From Sympetrum striolatum (lineage: Eukaryota; Arthropoda; Insecta; Odonata; Libellulidae), in assembly GCA_947579665.1 (NCBI GenBank), contig OX388350.1, forward strand, positions 40,953,393-41,017,392: 64,000 bases of DNA, given 5' to 3'. A program made the translations under genes and the position numbers. Numbering within the stretch: the stretch's first letter is position 1; every line of letters begins with the position of its first letter. The notes under the pieces are model-generated. The model was not told where the DNA came from. It ran no database searches and saw only the letters and a list, made by a program, of their open reading frames with translations. Of the stretch, positions 49,665-61,965 are shown in pieces.

Positions 49665-51477
49665 ATAAAATGTCTTTTGGGGGCTTTTAAATTCTAATAT
49701 CAGGACCACTAGATCTTTTTCAAACAGATTTCTACTCCAAACAGCAATTTTATTTTGGAGCGACCAGTTCCGACTATTTCTTACCAATATAAGGCAAAGG
49801 AAAACCAAAGAATGCATAGGAAACTGATCGGTAGAGGATGAACAAAAGAGAAGAGAAGAGGGCAAGTATGGTTAGAACTGAATTTAAGCTGAAAGAACCA
49901 CATTTTCAAATCCATTCATGACGAAGCCACCACTGACACATTCACATCTCCTCAATCACAACTGGGTTCAGACTTTGACGACCGCACTTGGAGTGATTGC
50001 TCGCGTACTTCCACCGAATATTCCCATTCCGCCGATCGCGGCAACTTATTTCTCATTTCAAACGCTGCTGACGTCACCGTGATTTGAGATTCGAGAGAGA
50101 CGGAATATCGACCGACTTCGTCGAGATCAAAAAACGCTCTCATTTTTCGTCTGAATCCGTTCCTCGGAATCCTTCTTTCTCTCAATAAGCCACAAAAACG
50201 AAATCTCGAAATTCGACCTTCAAAAAGGATACAAAAGGACTGAGGGACAAGAGGCTCTTCCGACGAAATCGTACCAAGATTTTCCCCGCATTCTGCAGAA
50301 TCAATTCCCCGACCGAAATAAAATCCTATTCAGCCAGAAATCGTTTTTTACTTCACCAATTATTAATATTACGTCCTTCTTCCTTAGCTTAAGACGTAAC
50401 CCCTTCTTACTATAAATAAGAAATGTTTAAATTGTACGATAGTAATGAAACAGAAACAGCAATAAATAGTTTTAAGATATTTAAAATTATGCTGTTGGCA
50501 CATAGCTACAAGAATTATTATCAAGGATTATTTTATGAATGATAGAAGAATCGATACCTTTCTGACCGAGATAATTAAAATAAACGTGTAAGAGCATAAA
50601 AATAGATACAAAGGATATTTTGTAAAGGATAGAAGGATTAATTTCTAGTCAAATCATATTCCTAATAACCTATCCTAGGGTAAGATGATTTAATTATATG
50701 AATTTATTTTATAATTTTAAATTCTAGTTAAATTCTAGTAATTCTAGCCAGAATTGACCCAATTATTTATGAGTATTTATTATATATTAATAAAACAGTT
50801 AAAAATCATAAGCAGTGGTCGCAAACCATATTTTATCTATCATGCATCATAATATTAGAGTTAAATAAACCATTTTCTTACCAACCAGTAAAGTAAAAAG
50901 TAATTTAATAACTTAATTTTTATTGAACATAAAAACTAAGAAAATAGAACAATTCAACAAAGAAATTAAGCAGCTGAAGGTTTTAAACCTAACTATAGAG
51001 AGAGCTTTGTTTCTATGGTATGTATCCTCTTTGAAACTACCAGATACTATCTTTATATTTATTTAAGAAGTTTAATCGGAAAAGGTATGACTGTAATATA
51101 AGTTTACAACGTAACCGAAAAAAGGAGGAAAAATGATATTCTAAAATGCTTCACAATTAGGAAATTCGTATGATCATTCTGTATAGCTACTGCCTTTGTC
51201 CTAATAAGAAGCAACATTTTTAAGTACCTACCCTACATCTTTGCGTCACAGAAACAATCTCTTATTCCCGTAAAAAGAAACAAGAAAAGTGAGCAAATAT
51301 GTACTTTATTTTCTTAATTGAAATATGTTCCTAAAATGGAATGGCTACGAAAATCCACGTCATGAAAGAAAAAATATCTATATCACAAAAGGCGATAAAA
51401 GGTTTGTGTGCCCCTGAATCTTATGCCGCCGGTGATGCATCCATAGCCTCCCTAGTATATGCGATACAATAGGAATG
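49665..51477. other. spacer, GC-richer at 49950-50340
   Basis: The GC-richer part carries CpG steps, a TGACGTCA octamer at 50069-50076 and a 77-codon minus frame of no known family. 50380-51470 is very AT-rich. Confidence 0.4.
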
Positions 51478-51714
51478 TTAGAGGTAGAATATTTCATATA
51501 TTATTTCGTATATTTCATATGATGAATTATCCGTTACAGTTACTCCAAGATATTTCACAGATTCTACTGTCAATAAGCTTACCTCAAATACTGTCGTAAT
51601 TAAAACTATAATTCCATGGTGAATGCGTTTACATTTGCGGTGTTTGTAATATAAATAGCAGGAAGATAATTCGTTGTTAAAAACCGACGATTCATCAATA
51701 ACCACAAACGCCAT
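51478..51714 (-). pseudogene. LINE reverse transcriptase fragment (KYLGVT motif)
   Basis: A 78-codon minus frame ends its conserved part with TVESVKYLGVTVTDNSS. A VKYLGVT(I/V/L)T block is the hallmark of the region just after the catalytic palm in jockey-, CR1- and I-type non-LTR reverse transcriptases, where it follows a stretch holding the element's NxxKT-type segment. Upstream residues (CKRIHHGIIVLI) fit that position only loosely. The frame starts at an ATG by chance and stops soon after the motif. The catalytic FADD box is not visible. This is a short remnant of a different part of ORF2 from the fossils at 18.0, 24.9 and 58.0 kb. Confidence 0.72.
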
Positions 51715-54700
51715 CTTCGAGAATGTCGATTATTCGTCTGAGCCAGATATTTAAACCTCTAGGGGAAAAAAATAACATGTAATTTCAAATTAATGAAGAA
51801 TTTCTGAGAACAATTCACTGGGAAAACGTTAGCCTTTTCTTATATTTAATTCATCCTACCATAGAAATTAAAAAAGGAATAATTGATAGTTCTCAGGTAT
51901 ATTCTAGGATCCCTAGATCTTACCGGAGTGGCATTTCTGCCTATGATGTCGATTTTAGAAGCGAATGATCATCGTTGACCGAAGTAACTTAGGGAATGGA
52001 AATGAATTCAAAACTATCAATCTTGAAAAACTCGAAACTGAAATGAGTCCCAAAAACGTACGTTTCAGGGAAGAGATTGATTGTTCAGACGATATGAGAG
52101 TCCAATTCACATTCCAAGTCACATGCTCTCGATACATTACCTTATGAAATTTCGTCTGAAGAATTTCCGTTCCACTTTTCCGTACTCTTTCAAACTCCTC
52201 CCCTTCCCCCATAGGACTTCGTTTCTGTTTCTCCGCATAAAATTACAAGTTACTTTCGAGTTACTGCTCTCAATCGATAGCTTTCAGATCTTTTTAGACT
52301 TCCTGCACCATTCCTCTCCACAGCCTTTTAGGGTCTCGGTTCAAGAGATCTTTAGGATTTTTTATAACTCCTCTAGTCCTTCACTGTATTCTGGTAATAT
52401 ATATTCAGCCAGGTATTCTTTAATTTAAGGTCACATTTCAATTTAAATAAAGCCGTGAATCGGCCACGGAAGAATTTTATATGTATATGGTTCAAATGTT
52501 TACATGTGTAACAAATTTATAAGAAGAGTTTTAAAGAGCAGACTCCTGTTTTATATTCACCCGTAAGCTGCTGCTTAGGTTCTAAATACTGTTCAATATT
52601 AACCAAGTAATCTATAAAAACGTTGTGAGAAAAATTTAAAATCTTGCGGCTGAGACGTTAACTTAATCAAACGTTTCAAGGCTAAATAATACATTACATT
52701 ACTTAATACTTAATTATTAAAATACATACAATTAACTTATACTCAAATAATAATTTGAGTATAATGTTATTGTAAAGTTCGAAGTTAGTAAGAACGACGC
52801 TTACTTTGAAGAAAATGTCTTTGCTCCAAAAGAGTATCATTAGTAAGTAGCACCAACAGTTCTTGGTTTGATAGTAAATCTTAAATAATGGATACACATT
52901 AAAAATAGAAGATTTTTTATAATGATATCTCTAATACCAGGTACGGAAAATTTCCAAGTGGACTTATCACCAAATGAAACAATGAGGTACACTAGATCTA
53001 TGATTATCAAGCTACAGGAAAATATCTAGATCTATCTGTATTATACTGCATGTAAAGGATGCATACATCAGTATTTTGGCTTTCAGTAGGTTCATATACA
53101 TTCAAAAATCTCTATTAAGCGCCATCGCCTTCATTTCCTAACAGTTAACCCCACCCCTTATATCATCCAACATCTTTTGTCCTTGTCTTCCCCTACGTTT
53201 TTCCCCTGAAATCTACCTTATGTAAAATAAGAACAAGTAAAACTTCCCTTCTATGAAGTCCGAACCTAAAACGAACCATGGTCCACTTAATGCAAAGATT
53301 TTAAACGAAAAAAAGGAGGGGTATATTTTTAAAATCTATATATTTTCCAATCTATAATGGGTCAGATTTTTTTATTCTTGTATACCATGAAAATTCACCG
53401 ATATTAGATGTTAGATGGTGATTGATTTGCAAAAACGTCGTTTAGATGGTATTGGAGAGATTTTCTTCCCAATTAGATTTTTACCAGACAGAATAATAAA
53501 AGCCCTCACCTACCCTAGTTTTCCTTTTGTACTCCTGAAATTAAGAATATAAAATGTGGAGAATGATCCAATCATTGTCTAAAATGATCAAAGTCAGCGT
53601 ATGCTAGGAATTACAAAGCTTAAAGGCTCAAATCCTATGCCTTGACAGGAAAAGAAACTAAAATCTCTTCGTCTAGAGGCATAAAAATGCTCCTAATTGG
53701 CAAAATTGAAGGAACTTCCTAACGATACAACACATTTATACGCACAAGATTTTTTTATTTCTTAACGATATTCATTACTTTCTTATTGAAGAAAGGAATG
53801 TTCTGAGAAGTTTAAGCCGAAAAGAGATTAGGTTAGCCTACGATTAAGAAAATCCGTTTCCACCAATATTTCATCGGGAATTCTAAATCTTTTATCAATC
53901 TGACATCCAATCTCTATTCTACTATATAATATATTTCTTTATTGAGTCATACGTTCTGTAATCTTGGATTCTCCTGCAAATTTCCGCTCATCCAAATTTT
54001 CCTCCCATGCTTCTTAAATTTCCACTCCCGAGCCTTCTCAGACACTCGAATCTCCGAGACATAAGAAGGAATATTTCCTGTTAAAGACATTATATCTTTT
54101 CAAGAGACATGGACTTGCGACGGGAAATTTTTCATGCATCGATGAGCGTTGTTAGGGAACGCTCTTCAACTTCCTCCTCCATTTCCTGATGTGGGCAGAA
54201 GATTAGTATCCAACGAAGAGTTCGCGGAACAGAAATATTGCAAATATGCAATTTCATATTAAGCTTCGACTAGATAAGATAAATGCTTATAAGGTCTGAT
54301 TGAAATAGGGCCGATACATATAGTAATATAAAATGATTGTCAATAATATTGAAGATTAGAAGTGAATGAGTGAATAATTCGTATATAATTAATAAATATA
54401 TTCATAACTGTTGATGAATAGATGTCGAATGAGTGATGAAACAATTATTAGTATTTTTGTATTGGTATTTACTTTTTAAGTCAATAGTAGCCTTTTTCCG
54501 TTTTAAATATGTCTACTCATTACTTGAACTCTACTCGAGTTAATTTTTATTAATTTTGTGACTGTTCATTATGTGATACCAAACTTTGCCACCTGGTATA
54601 AAATCTACCGATTAAATGTATTATTAAGAATAATAATTTTCCATAGATTCTACTGTAAAAGCAGTTCATTATACTGCAAATAGAACTTGATGTATAGAAT

Positions 54701-54799
54701 ATAATTCATTGGTCTTTCGGTACAGAATAAAGGAAAATATATACATAATATATTTTTGGCTCTCTCCTTCATGACCGTGGTAATAAGAAAGCTATTAAG
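51715..54799. other. AT-rich spacer, no gene seen
   Basis: About 51960-52430 has overlapping 60-115 codon frames on both strands with no known family. About 54000-54240 is GC-richer. No repeats shared with the rest of the window. Confidence 0.4.
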
Positions 54800-55020
54800 A
54801 TAATAATGTTGGTCGATAAAGGCATTTATTGAAGTCTCTCTTTATTGAATGCCATAAAAATTATTACTCATAAGTTCATTTATCTGTACTTACGTAAACT
54901 TACAACATTCTGGCTTATCAAAGAAAGAAGAGCAAACTACCTAAAACCTCCTCTTTTCTAAAGTGAAAGATCCAAACAGGACTGCTGTCTGAAACTGGGC
55001 AGAGGATCAGACCCATGGTG
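54800..55020 (+). repeat. dispersed repeat family A, copy 11
   Basis: GAATGCCATAAAAATTATTACTC, ACATTCTGGCTTATCAAAGA and AGAGCAAACTACC follow the middle of copy 8 (reverse complement), including the TCTGGCTTCGTGAGGAAAG equivalent. The 3' half is strongly diverged. Confidence 0.5.
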
Positions 55021-57483
55021 GAAATCTTTAGTATTCATGCTACATCTTTCCTTTATGCTGTTGTAGGATGAATTTTATCTCATGCACCATGTATCCTGTT
55101 TACTACAAAAATTGTTCATTTAAAAAATTAATGGTACCAAAAGTAAAATCTCGTACATTGTTCTATAAAATTAAAATCGTAAATGTTCATTGGTTGTTGT
55201 AATACCTTGGATTAGAATATTTTCTCACTATTTCCGTACATGAATTATAAACCTTCTTGTTAATTCACCTGCGTTAAAATGTGGAAAACAAAAAAATCAT
55301 ATTAGAATACAGCACACGTTTCCATCTTTATCGTCAGCTCGACAATTAATCGGTCTTTTCAATTGGAAAATAAACGTAAGGAAAATGCAATACTAGAAGT
55401 TTCCTTTTCCATTAATTCACATAATAGCTCGCTTTATTATGTGACGTTAATGAAGGTAACTTTCGTTCCGATTTCCTTGTAAATTCATCTCAGTTGAAAA
55501 TCATACTCAAAAGAGCATATTTGAACGCAGAATCACAACATCGCTGTTGATTACGGACATTTCTTCATCAAAGCGTTATATTAACTCAGAACTAAATAAT
55601 ATCAGAGCGAGTGGATATCCAAGGTAACTTCACGCCTGCACAACTAATGCATAATTAACACAGAAAGAGTAAAAAATATTGTTAATTTTACTTTGGAGCT
55701 ATGGAAAACCTCTCTCTCTCTCTCTCTCTCTCTCTCTAAGATCTCCTTGCAAAGATTTCCGAGTAACTGGAGATATTAAATGAAAAATTCGAGACAAAAC
55801 CGTCGGAGTTGAAAAAGGTAGGGATATCTTTTCATTCGAAGCTCAGATCCGTCGTTACCTCATTTCGAGAGCGTATTGAAGCGACCCTTTGGAAAAGTAA
55901 ATAAGTCTATGAATTCGAGTCGTGAGCTCGATAATACGTCTCGATGAAAGGCACTCATCCGCGAAGCCGATGGGACTCGCAAAAAATATCAAAGTCGAAT
56001 GGAAAACATATTTCGCTCAAATTGCTTTCAAATAAAGAAGCCAGCCGATGAGGCTGCAAAAAAGATTGACAAAAATTTTGGCATCCAGGAAAGAAGACGA
56101 CTTAGAGAATGATTTCGATTAGTTTCCTGCAAATTTTGGTTATAAAAATATTGAAGAAGAGAACTAATACATCAAGCTCAATATTCACTTCATAATCGAA
56201 GGAGGTTTTTCAGGTCAAGATTTTTTTGAACATGCCTCGGAGATTTCTCGAGGAAAAATGCAACTTATATTTTGACCCGGTAATATATGTATGTATTTAC
56301 GTAATGATAAGAATTAGATGGCCCTCTCATTAATAACGAAAATAAATATCCCTTTCAGAATGTGCATATACCGTACTGTGATACCAGAGTGCCATTAGCG
56401 TTAACCTACTCACTCCTTAGGCGTTGGTACCTTAAGAACGGGAGACTTATGCTACAACTTGGTCAATAGAAATTATTTTTCTATGATTGATAATGAAATT
56501 TAACTTAATAATAATAAAACGACTCTATTTCGCTGCGAAATTGAGACGTATATCCTTCTTTACTTACAAAATAAAACCTGAGATATGTAATCTCTTTACA
56601 TAGTGCCACCCTAAATGGCGAAAATCTTAGCGAAATATACTTATATACCTAGTGAAATATGCCGATTAGATAAATAATCAACTTTCAAAACTAACAAAAA
56701 GGTCTATTAAATTTCGTAGGATTGATTTAGATCTTAGTAGATATCATTTCACCTTCTCACAAATATATTGAAGTTACTACACAATAGAGGACTAAAATTA
56801 GGATCCCTGATTATGCTTTAATTCTTTATTAAGTGCCATGTTTTGTGTATCAAAATTAATTAGAAACATTAAATACGATTATTTTAATTACTACGTAGTA
56901 TTACTAATATTTTAAATAAACATATTTTCATAAAAGAATCTCGCACCTCCTGAGCGTGGGTAGGTGACCTCCTTGTCATTAATGATTTAATGCTTTGGCC
57001 ACAAACGGCCATTGGAGTCTTCAATTAAAAACGGTGTCACGATATGATGAAAAGCAGCTAAAGAGAAGTATGTTGCGGATGGGGCACACCATGAGCAATA
57101 TTTTGACGCCACTTCGAGAAGCAATTTAGTATCCGCAGACATCCCTGAAGCGCCATGAGCGCAAAATCAAATGCAATTAACACCGTTGACACATTAATGG
57201 GAAATCTATGTATCCGTCGTGCGCTGCTTTTTAATTAAGAACCCATGAATCATGGGTTTTAGAGCGACACACATATCCATCGAGACTCGTTAACCTCTTT
57301 GGCTTCTCAACTTCAGAAGTTTTTTCAACGTTACACTTCGTAATGATTTAATTTAATTTTCCAACGATCTTTAATAGCGATTAAAATCCACATCAACGTG
57401 TCTGAGATTAAAACCTGAGAATAAAATTAATCCAGAGAAAAATTTACGGTGAAGGCCGTAATTTTGTGGAATTCCGACATAAT
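55021..57483. other. spacer with a (CT)n microsatellite
   Basis: A pure CT repeat of about 28 bases lies at 55710-55737. About 55780-56280 and 57050-57300 are GC-richer. A perfect 19-bp palindrome, AACCCATGAATCATGGGTT, lies at 57240-57258. ACCTACTCACTCC near 56404 may be a trace of family A. No exon was seen. Confidence 0.45.
55710..55737. repeat. (CT)n microsatellite
   Basis: An uninterrupted run of about 14 CT units. Confidence 0.95.
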
Positions 57484-57484
57484 C

Positions 57485-57735
57485 GAAAAATTATTAAATA
57501 AAACATAGGTTTTATAAACAGCACAGTAACTTTAACTATCCACATAAGGTATCGTCAACGACTAGTTTCGGCTAATGACAGCCATCTTCAAAGCCTTCTT
57601 GGCTTCTTTAGCCATCTCCAAATGCTTTGAAGAAGGCTATCATTAGCCGAAACTATTCGTTGACGATACCCAATGCGGATAGTAAAAGTTACTGTGTTGT
57701 TTATAAAACCTTTGCTTCATTTAACAATTTTTGTC
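57485..57735. mobile_element. foldback element with ~110-bp inverted arms
   Basis: The left arm (57485-57594) and right arm (57624-57735) are reverse complements over about 110 bases with scattered differences, around a 29-base loop. Matching blocks include GGTTTTATAAACAGCACAGT with ACTGTGTTGTTTATAAAACC, and GGTATCGTCAACGACTAGTT with AACTATTCGTTGACGATACC. It cannot encode protein. Each arm carries, pointing toward the outer end of the element, TTGAAGA, a short hairpin (GGCTATCATTAGCC on the right) and GAAAC. This order resembles the catalytic core of a hammerhead ribozyme (CUGANGA, stem II, GAAA). The first core base is T rather than C in both arms, so activity is doubtful. The element may be related to Penelope-like or retrozyme repeats, which carry hammerheads. 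Confidence 0.85.
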
Positions 57736-57952
57736 GATATTTAGGGGTTCAGTGTGGTGATTTTTTAAGATAATTCCAGGAAATTATTTCCTTTGAAAAT
57801 GGTTATATATGAAAAGCTGCCACCTGATGCTTTTGCCATAAGTTCTCAAACTCATGGGAGGTTCATGAGCAGTAAAATTACCCTTTTAACACAAGGATGG
57901 TTATCGTTGATTATATAATATAATATTCATTTTATATCATATAATAATTACT

Positions 57953-58114
57953 GTTCCGGTCATCTCATCTTCCAAGTATTCGTTAGTACACAGAGGGATT
58001 AAATAATGGAATATGTTGCCTGAAGAGGCCTTCAAACCGTAAAACAGAAAGGAGTTTAGGTGTAGATGTTGTAGTTTATTGGGAAATATTGAAATAAATA
58101 TGAAACTTTTGTAA
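57953..58114 (+). pseudogene. LINE ORF2 C-terminal fossil
   Basis: The plus frame reads KYSLVHRGIK, stop, WNMLPEEAFKP, stop, NRKEFRCRCCSLLGN and further to a stop at 58112. The pattern RV(I/V)xxWNxLPEEVVxAxxxxxFKxxLD is the usual C-terminal tail of jockey- and CR1-like non-LTR retrotransposon proteins. WN-LPEE and the following N-x-x-E-F spacing fit well. Two in-frame TAA codons show it is dead. It lies about 220 bases after the foldback, and no upstream RT domain is visible. Confidence 0.7.
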
Positions 58115-58544
58115 TTATTCTCGTAAATTGTAATCAATTTAAAGAAAGAATTTTCAAAAAGACATTTTCAGCATTTATTTCTCTTAATTTACGCTCATTG
58201 ACGGATCTACCGAAGTATTGGGGTGGTCGCATACACTTCCATGTTAACCTTAAGTACTTATCGTATATCTTATTTTAATTGACAGGGATTTCCCAAATGA
58301 AATTGTTTTGCTTATGATTGGTATTTTAGTTCTAATGGTAACAAAAGGTAGCATGAGAAAAGATACAATAAAACATTGTTTAAAGTACGTTGATCATGGT
58401 CAGTGTTTCTTCTACAGATACATCCTACCGGAAACAGCATTTACTGCCGAGAATTCAAGCAAGAGAAGGACTGAGCGGCAATCATTTTAAAGTGGAAAAG
58501 GGCGTACCTTAGAGCGAGGTGAACATCTGGTGAAAGGGCGCATT
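58115..58544. other. spacer, no gene seen
   Basis: AT-rich to about 58430, then GC-richer. Nothing recognised. Confidence 0.4.
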
Positions 58545-58760
58545 GCGTAAGATAAAATCGCAACAATGCCGAGAGATGGCGAGAGGAGCAAAGGGACCAA
58601 AGGAATCGATAGGAGGGCCAATTATCCTAATTAAGTGACAAGGAGCCTTAATCAAGATTTATGAAACGTCCATGGCTTCAAGGTCGCAAATTAATGTAAT
58701 ACCACGGTGGGTTAAAAGGATTAAAAGCCGCAAAGAATCGCTGTTAATACCTTCTTTAAG
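58545..58760. promoter_or_regulatory. possible conserved non-coding block
   Basis: A moderately GC-rich, non-repetitive stretch with a cluster of words matching developmental factor sites: CTAATTAAGTG at 58627 (homeodomain TAATTA joined to an NK2-type TTAAGTG), TTTATGAAA near 58658 (caudal/Abd-B type), AAATTAATG near 58688 and GGATTAAAAG near 58708 (bicoid/Otx type). Such words are common in AT-rich DNA, so their presence alone proves little. The suggestion that this is an enhancer is inference. Confidence 0.25.
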
Positions 58761-60755
58761 GCAAGGACGAACAAACAATATTCGCCTTCATAAAGTTGAA
58801 AGAAGATTGTGGTTGTAATTCACTACAACATGTTTCTATACTACAGATATACTTAATGACAAAATCACTGCATATAATTATTAAGAGTTGACAGTTTTAT
58901 AAGTTAACAAGTAACTATATTCACCCATTTGTTGAAATTTATTTCAACGATATAATTCTTCTATTGTTAAATCATATATAGTTGTAAAATATATCTAATT
59001 TAAGATCTTTATTGCTTTAAAACATTTTATCGCTTTGGTTATGGAGAAAACTATAAGAAATTACTTCAGAATTCATATTTTATCGCAACAATTTTTTCAA
59101 AATTCAGTATAAATATCTCTCGGTTTAGTCTAAGTCAATCAATTCATGCTAAGGTATATTTCAACACCAATTTTTCTACAAAATACTTCTTTTAAAGAAA
59201 TTCAGAAGGCGGAATATGTTTACAACTTTGTTACTTTCTAAGATTATTCAAAAGCAGAAAGCACTTCTGTGGAGTTACAATCAGTATTATTCTTAATTAA
59301 TTTAAGAAACAAACGAAATAAGAATACTTAAACAAATTATAGAATGGATATTCATATATCTGTAGAAACTAAGGAGAGAGATTATTTGATCAATAAAAAA
59401 TAATCCCTGTCACTTTTTATATACTAAGTTTCTGCGATTCCGAGTTTCTCAATTATAAAGTATGAGGGTATTTAAACCAATTTACATTCAATTTAGCACC
59501 TCAAACTCTATTGATCAAGAAAAATATGGAACTAAAATGCGCAATAATTTGCTGGATTAAAATATTGGGAATGTTTAGATATGATGAGATCACGATTGAC
59601 GTTGATTAATAATTACGATTTTATTTACTGTTCTGAAATTAAAATTCCTCTCTTTCTCACCTCACAGTCTCTGCAGTAAACCACTGTTTATCTACCTATA
59701 TACATTTTTTCAATTTTTGAAAAATATATTTATTCTTTTGTCGTCTTTCATGAAAATGACAGAATAAATAACATCACAAGCTACATTTTTATTTTTGCGA
59801 GTAGCACGTTGTAGATTCTCAATCCCCGTATCTTTAAACCAAGAAATGCAAACTCATTTACATCACTAAGTTAGACATATAGGGACAAAAAATATGTTTT
59901 GTACACTACCTCCTTTACATTCAGAAATATGGCTAAATTGACTGTTGCAAGTAAGTGGAAATCTTACATGCAATAATTACAATATGACTTAAAAGATACT
60001 TACATGACGTCAATTTCCGAAAAATTTTCATCAACATGGATGTATGACCTGAGAAATCGATTCTAGAGTTAAAACATTCAGTCATAGATTCTAAACATTG
60101 TTGTCATAAACATCTTTGAGCACTGCTTCTCCAAACACTGTCATTCGCAGGTCTTAAATCATTACGGGGCGTCTCGAAAGCACCATAAAGCCCCTTTCAG
60201 TAATGTGACTACTTCAGCTAGGCTTCCAACAAAATGTTTAATGAGGGTGTCCGCGTATCCTCTGAGGTAAGTTCGTGGCAACTTGAGGACGTGAACTTGG
60301 GGAGCCACTGTTCTAAATTTGGGTAGATTAAGACAAACTAGGCGAAGCGACTTGAGGGAGAAACTTTCTCCTTGACCAATCAACTTCCGTGACGTCATTC
60401 GATGGCTATTATACATCTATCTACATCACGCTATTTTTCAATTACAAGATAAACTCAGAAGAAAATTAAAGTGATAATTTCTTACGTTAAGTTACTATCG
60501 CATAACTTCCGAAATTCATGGTTTAAATAATTAAATATTTCAATTAATTATTTTAATCAATTCACTTGTGGAGTAAACGTTAATTTAAGCACAGATGATA
60601 TTATGGTGGTAATGGTTGTTCATGTTTTGTACTATCGGGTAAATATAGACTCGGACTAAACAAGTAAGATATCGTATCATTATCCGCTGCACGAAAACTC
60701 ATAATTATTAGTTTTTCGATGCATTTGCATCACCAACTAACTCCCTTTCTTTATC
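58761..60755. other. AT-rich spacer with two TGACGTCA sites
   Basis: TGACGTCA occurs at 60005-60012 and 60390-60397. A GC-richer patch between them (60160-60420) has an 84-codon minus frame of no known family and a strong donor-like word GAGGTAAGTT near 60265 on the plus strand. No exon can be bounded. Confidence 0.4.
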
Positions 60756-60834
60756 TTACAGTGTTTACTGCTATAAAATATAAATTAGTAATTAATTAGT
60801 AAACACTAATTAATATATTGTATAAACACTGTAA
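60756..60834. repeat. 79-bp inverted-repeat unit
   Basis: TTACAGTGTTTA at 60756-60767 is the exact reverse complement of TAAACACTGTAA at 60823-60834, with a further TAAACACT inside. The interior is AT-rich. It may be a tiny MITE or a chance hairpin in AT-rich DNA. Confidence 0.5.
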
Positions 60835-61789
60835 TAAAGATTCTACTATCTAGTAATAAAAACTGAAATATTTATATAAACAGTTCAATACTAGATAGAA
60901 TGAAAAAAGACAGATAATTTAAGCTAACACAAATCTAAACATCTTGAACTTCATATTTTGTAGAACGGTAAAAAATCTCATATTCATATACTATATTAAA
61001 TAAGATGAACGACAAAAATTTCTAAACGTTGCTTAAGTGAGGTACATCACAATATTATTTACAGTATATCTCGTATTCAAGCAATGCTATAAGCATAAAT
61101 TTTGATCTGAGTAATGCCGAAATTTTAACCCTATGGGTCAATTGTTATCCAAGGTATGAATGTAATCTACGAAGCTTGATTTCGGCAAAGCGTAGGTAAT
61201 ACTCGGAGAAACGCCATGTAAGTAAACCAATTCACGAGAATGAGAGATAAATTCCACAAAAGAAGTGAAAGAGAGGATTAGTCCTACATTAATTAATGAT
61301 GTAGAGTGGCAATAAAAATAATGTATGACGTGGTAAAAGCTTGGTGAAAGGAAAGGAGGAGAGAAATATGCGAAAGGTAGGGAATGAGAGAAATTTTTTC
61401 GAATTAAAAAGAAAGGATGACGATGGAGGTTGAAAATTGGTTACAGTGAAAGAGAAAGCGAAGAGAGTAAGGAAAAACACTATGGTGAGAGAGAAAAGTG
61501 GTTCTTATAGGGAACATGTAGACGATAAGCCTAAGCCATTAGTTTTATGAGGCAGTGAAGATGCGTATTAAGTTAGAAAGTCCTAAAACAACACACAAAG
61601 GCCAGACGGGAAAATGTTAAAAAATATATATTTTTAAGGGTTACATATGGGAAAGAGGAATATTAGGGCAGATGTGGGTCGATAGAAACACAAATTAAAG
61701 AATGGAGGAGAGTATGCAAGCACCTGCTTAAGAGGATAGCATAAATTATTACGGGTGTACTAAGATATGAAAGGCTAATTCAAACAATA
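60835..61789. other. AT-rich spacer, no gene seen
   Basis: Purine-rich near 61330-61500. Nothing recognised. Confidence 0.4.
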
Positions 61790-61918
61790 ATCTATATCTA
61801 TATATATCATAAATCTGTAGAGGGGGTCGTGTCTGTACATTGATCCGATTTCAAAAAAAGTTGTATTGCTGGATACTGGGGTTGTTCCCGAGTCCGAAAC
61901 AGGTTTTAGAAATTTTCA

Positions 61919-61965
<47 letters not shown>

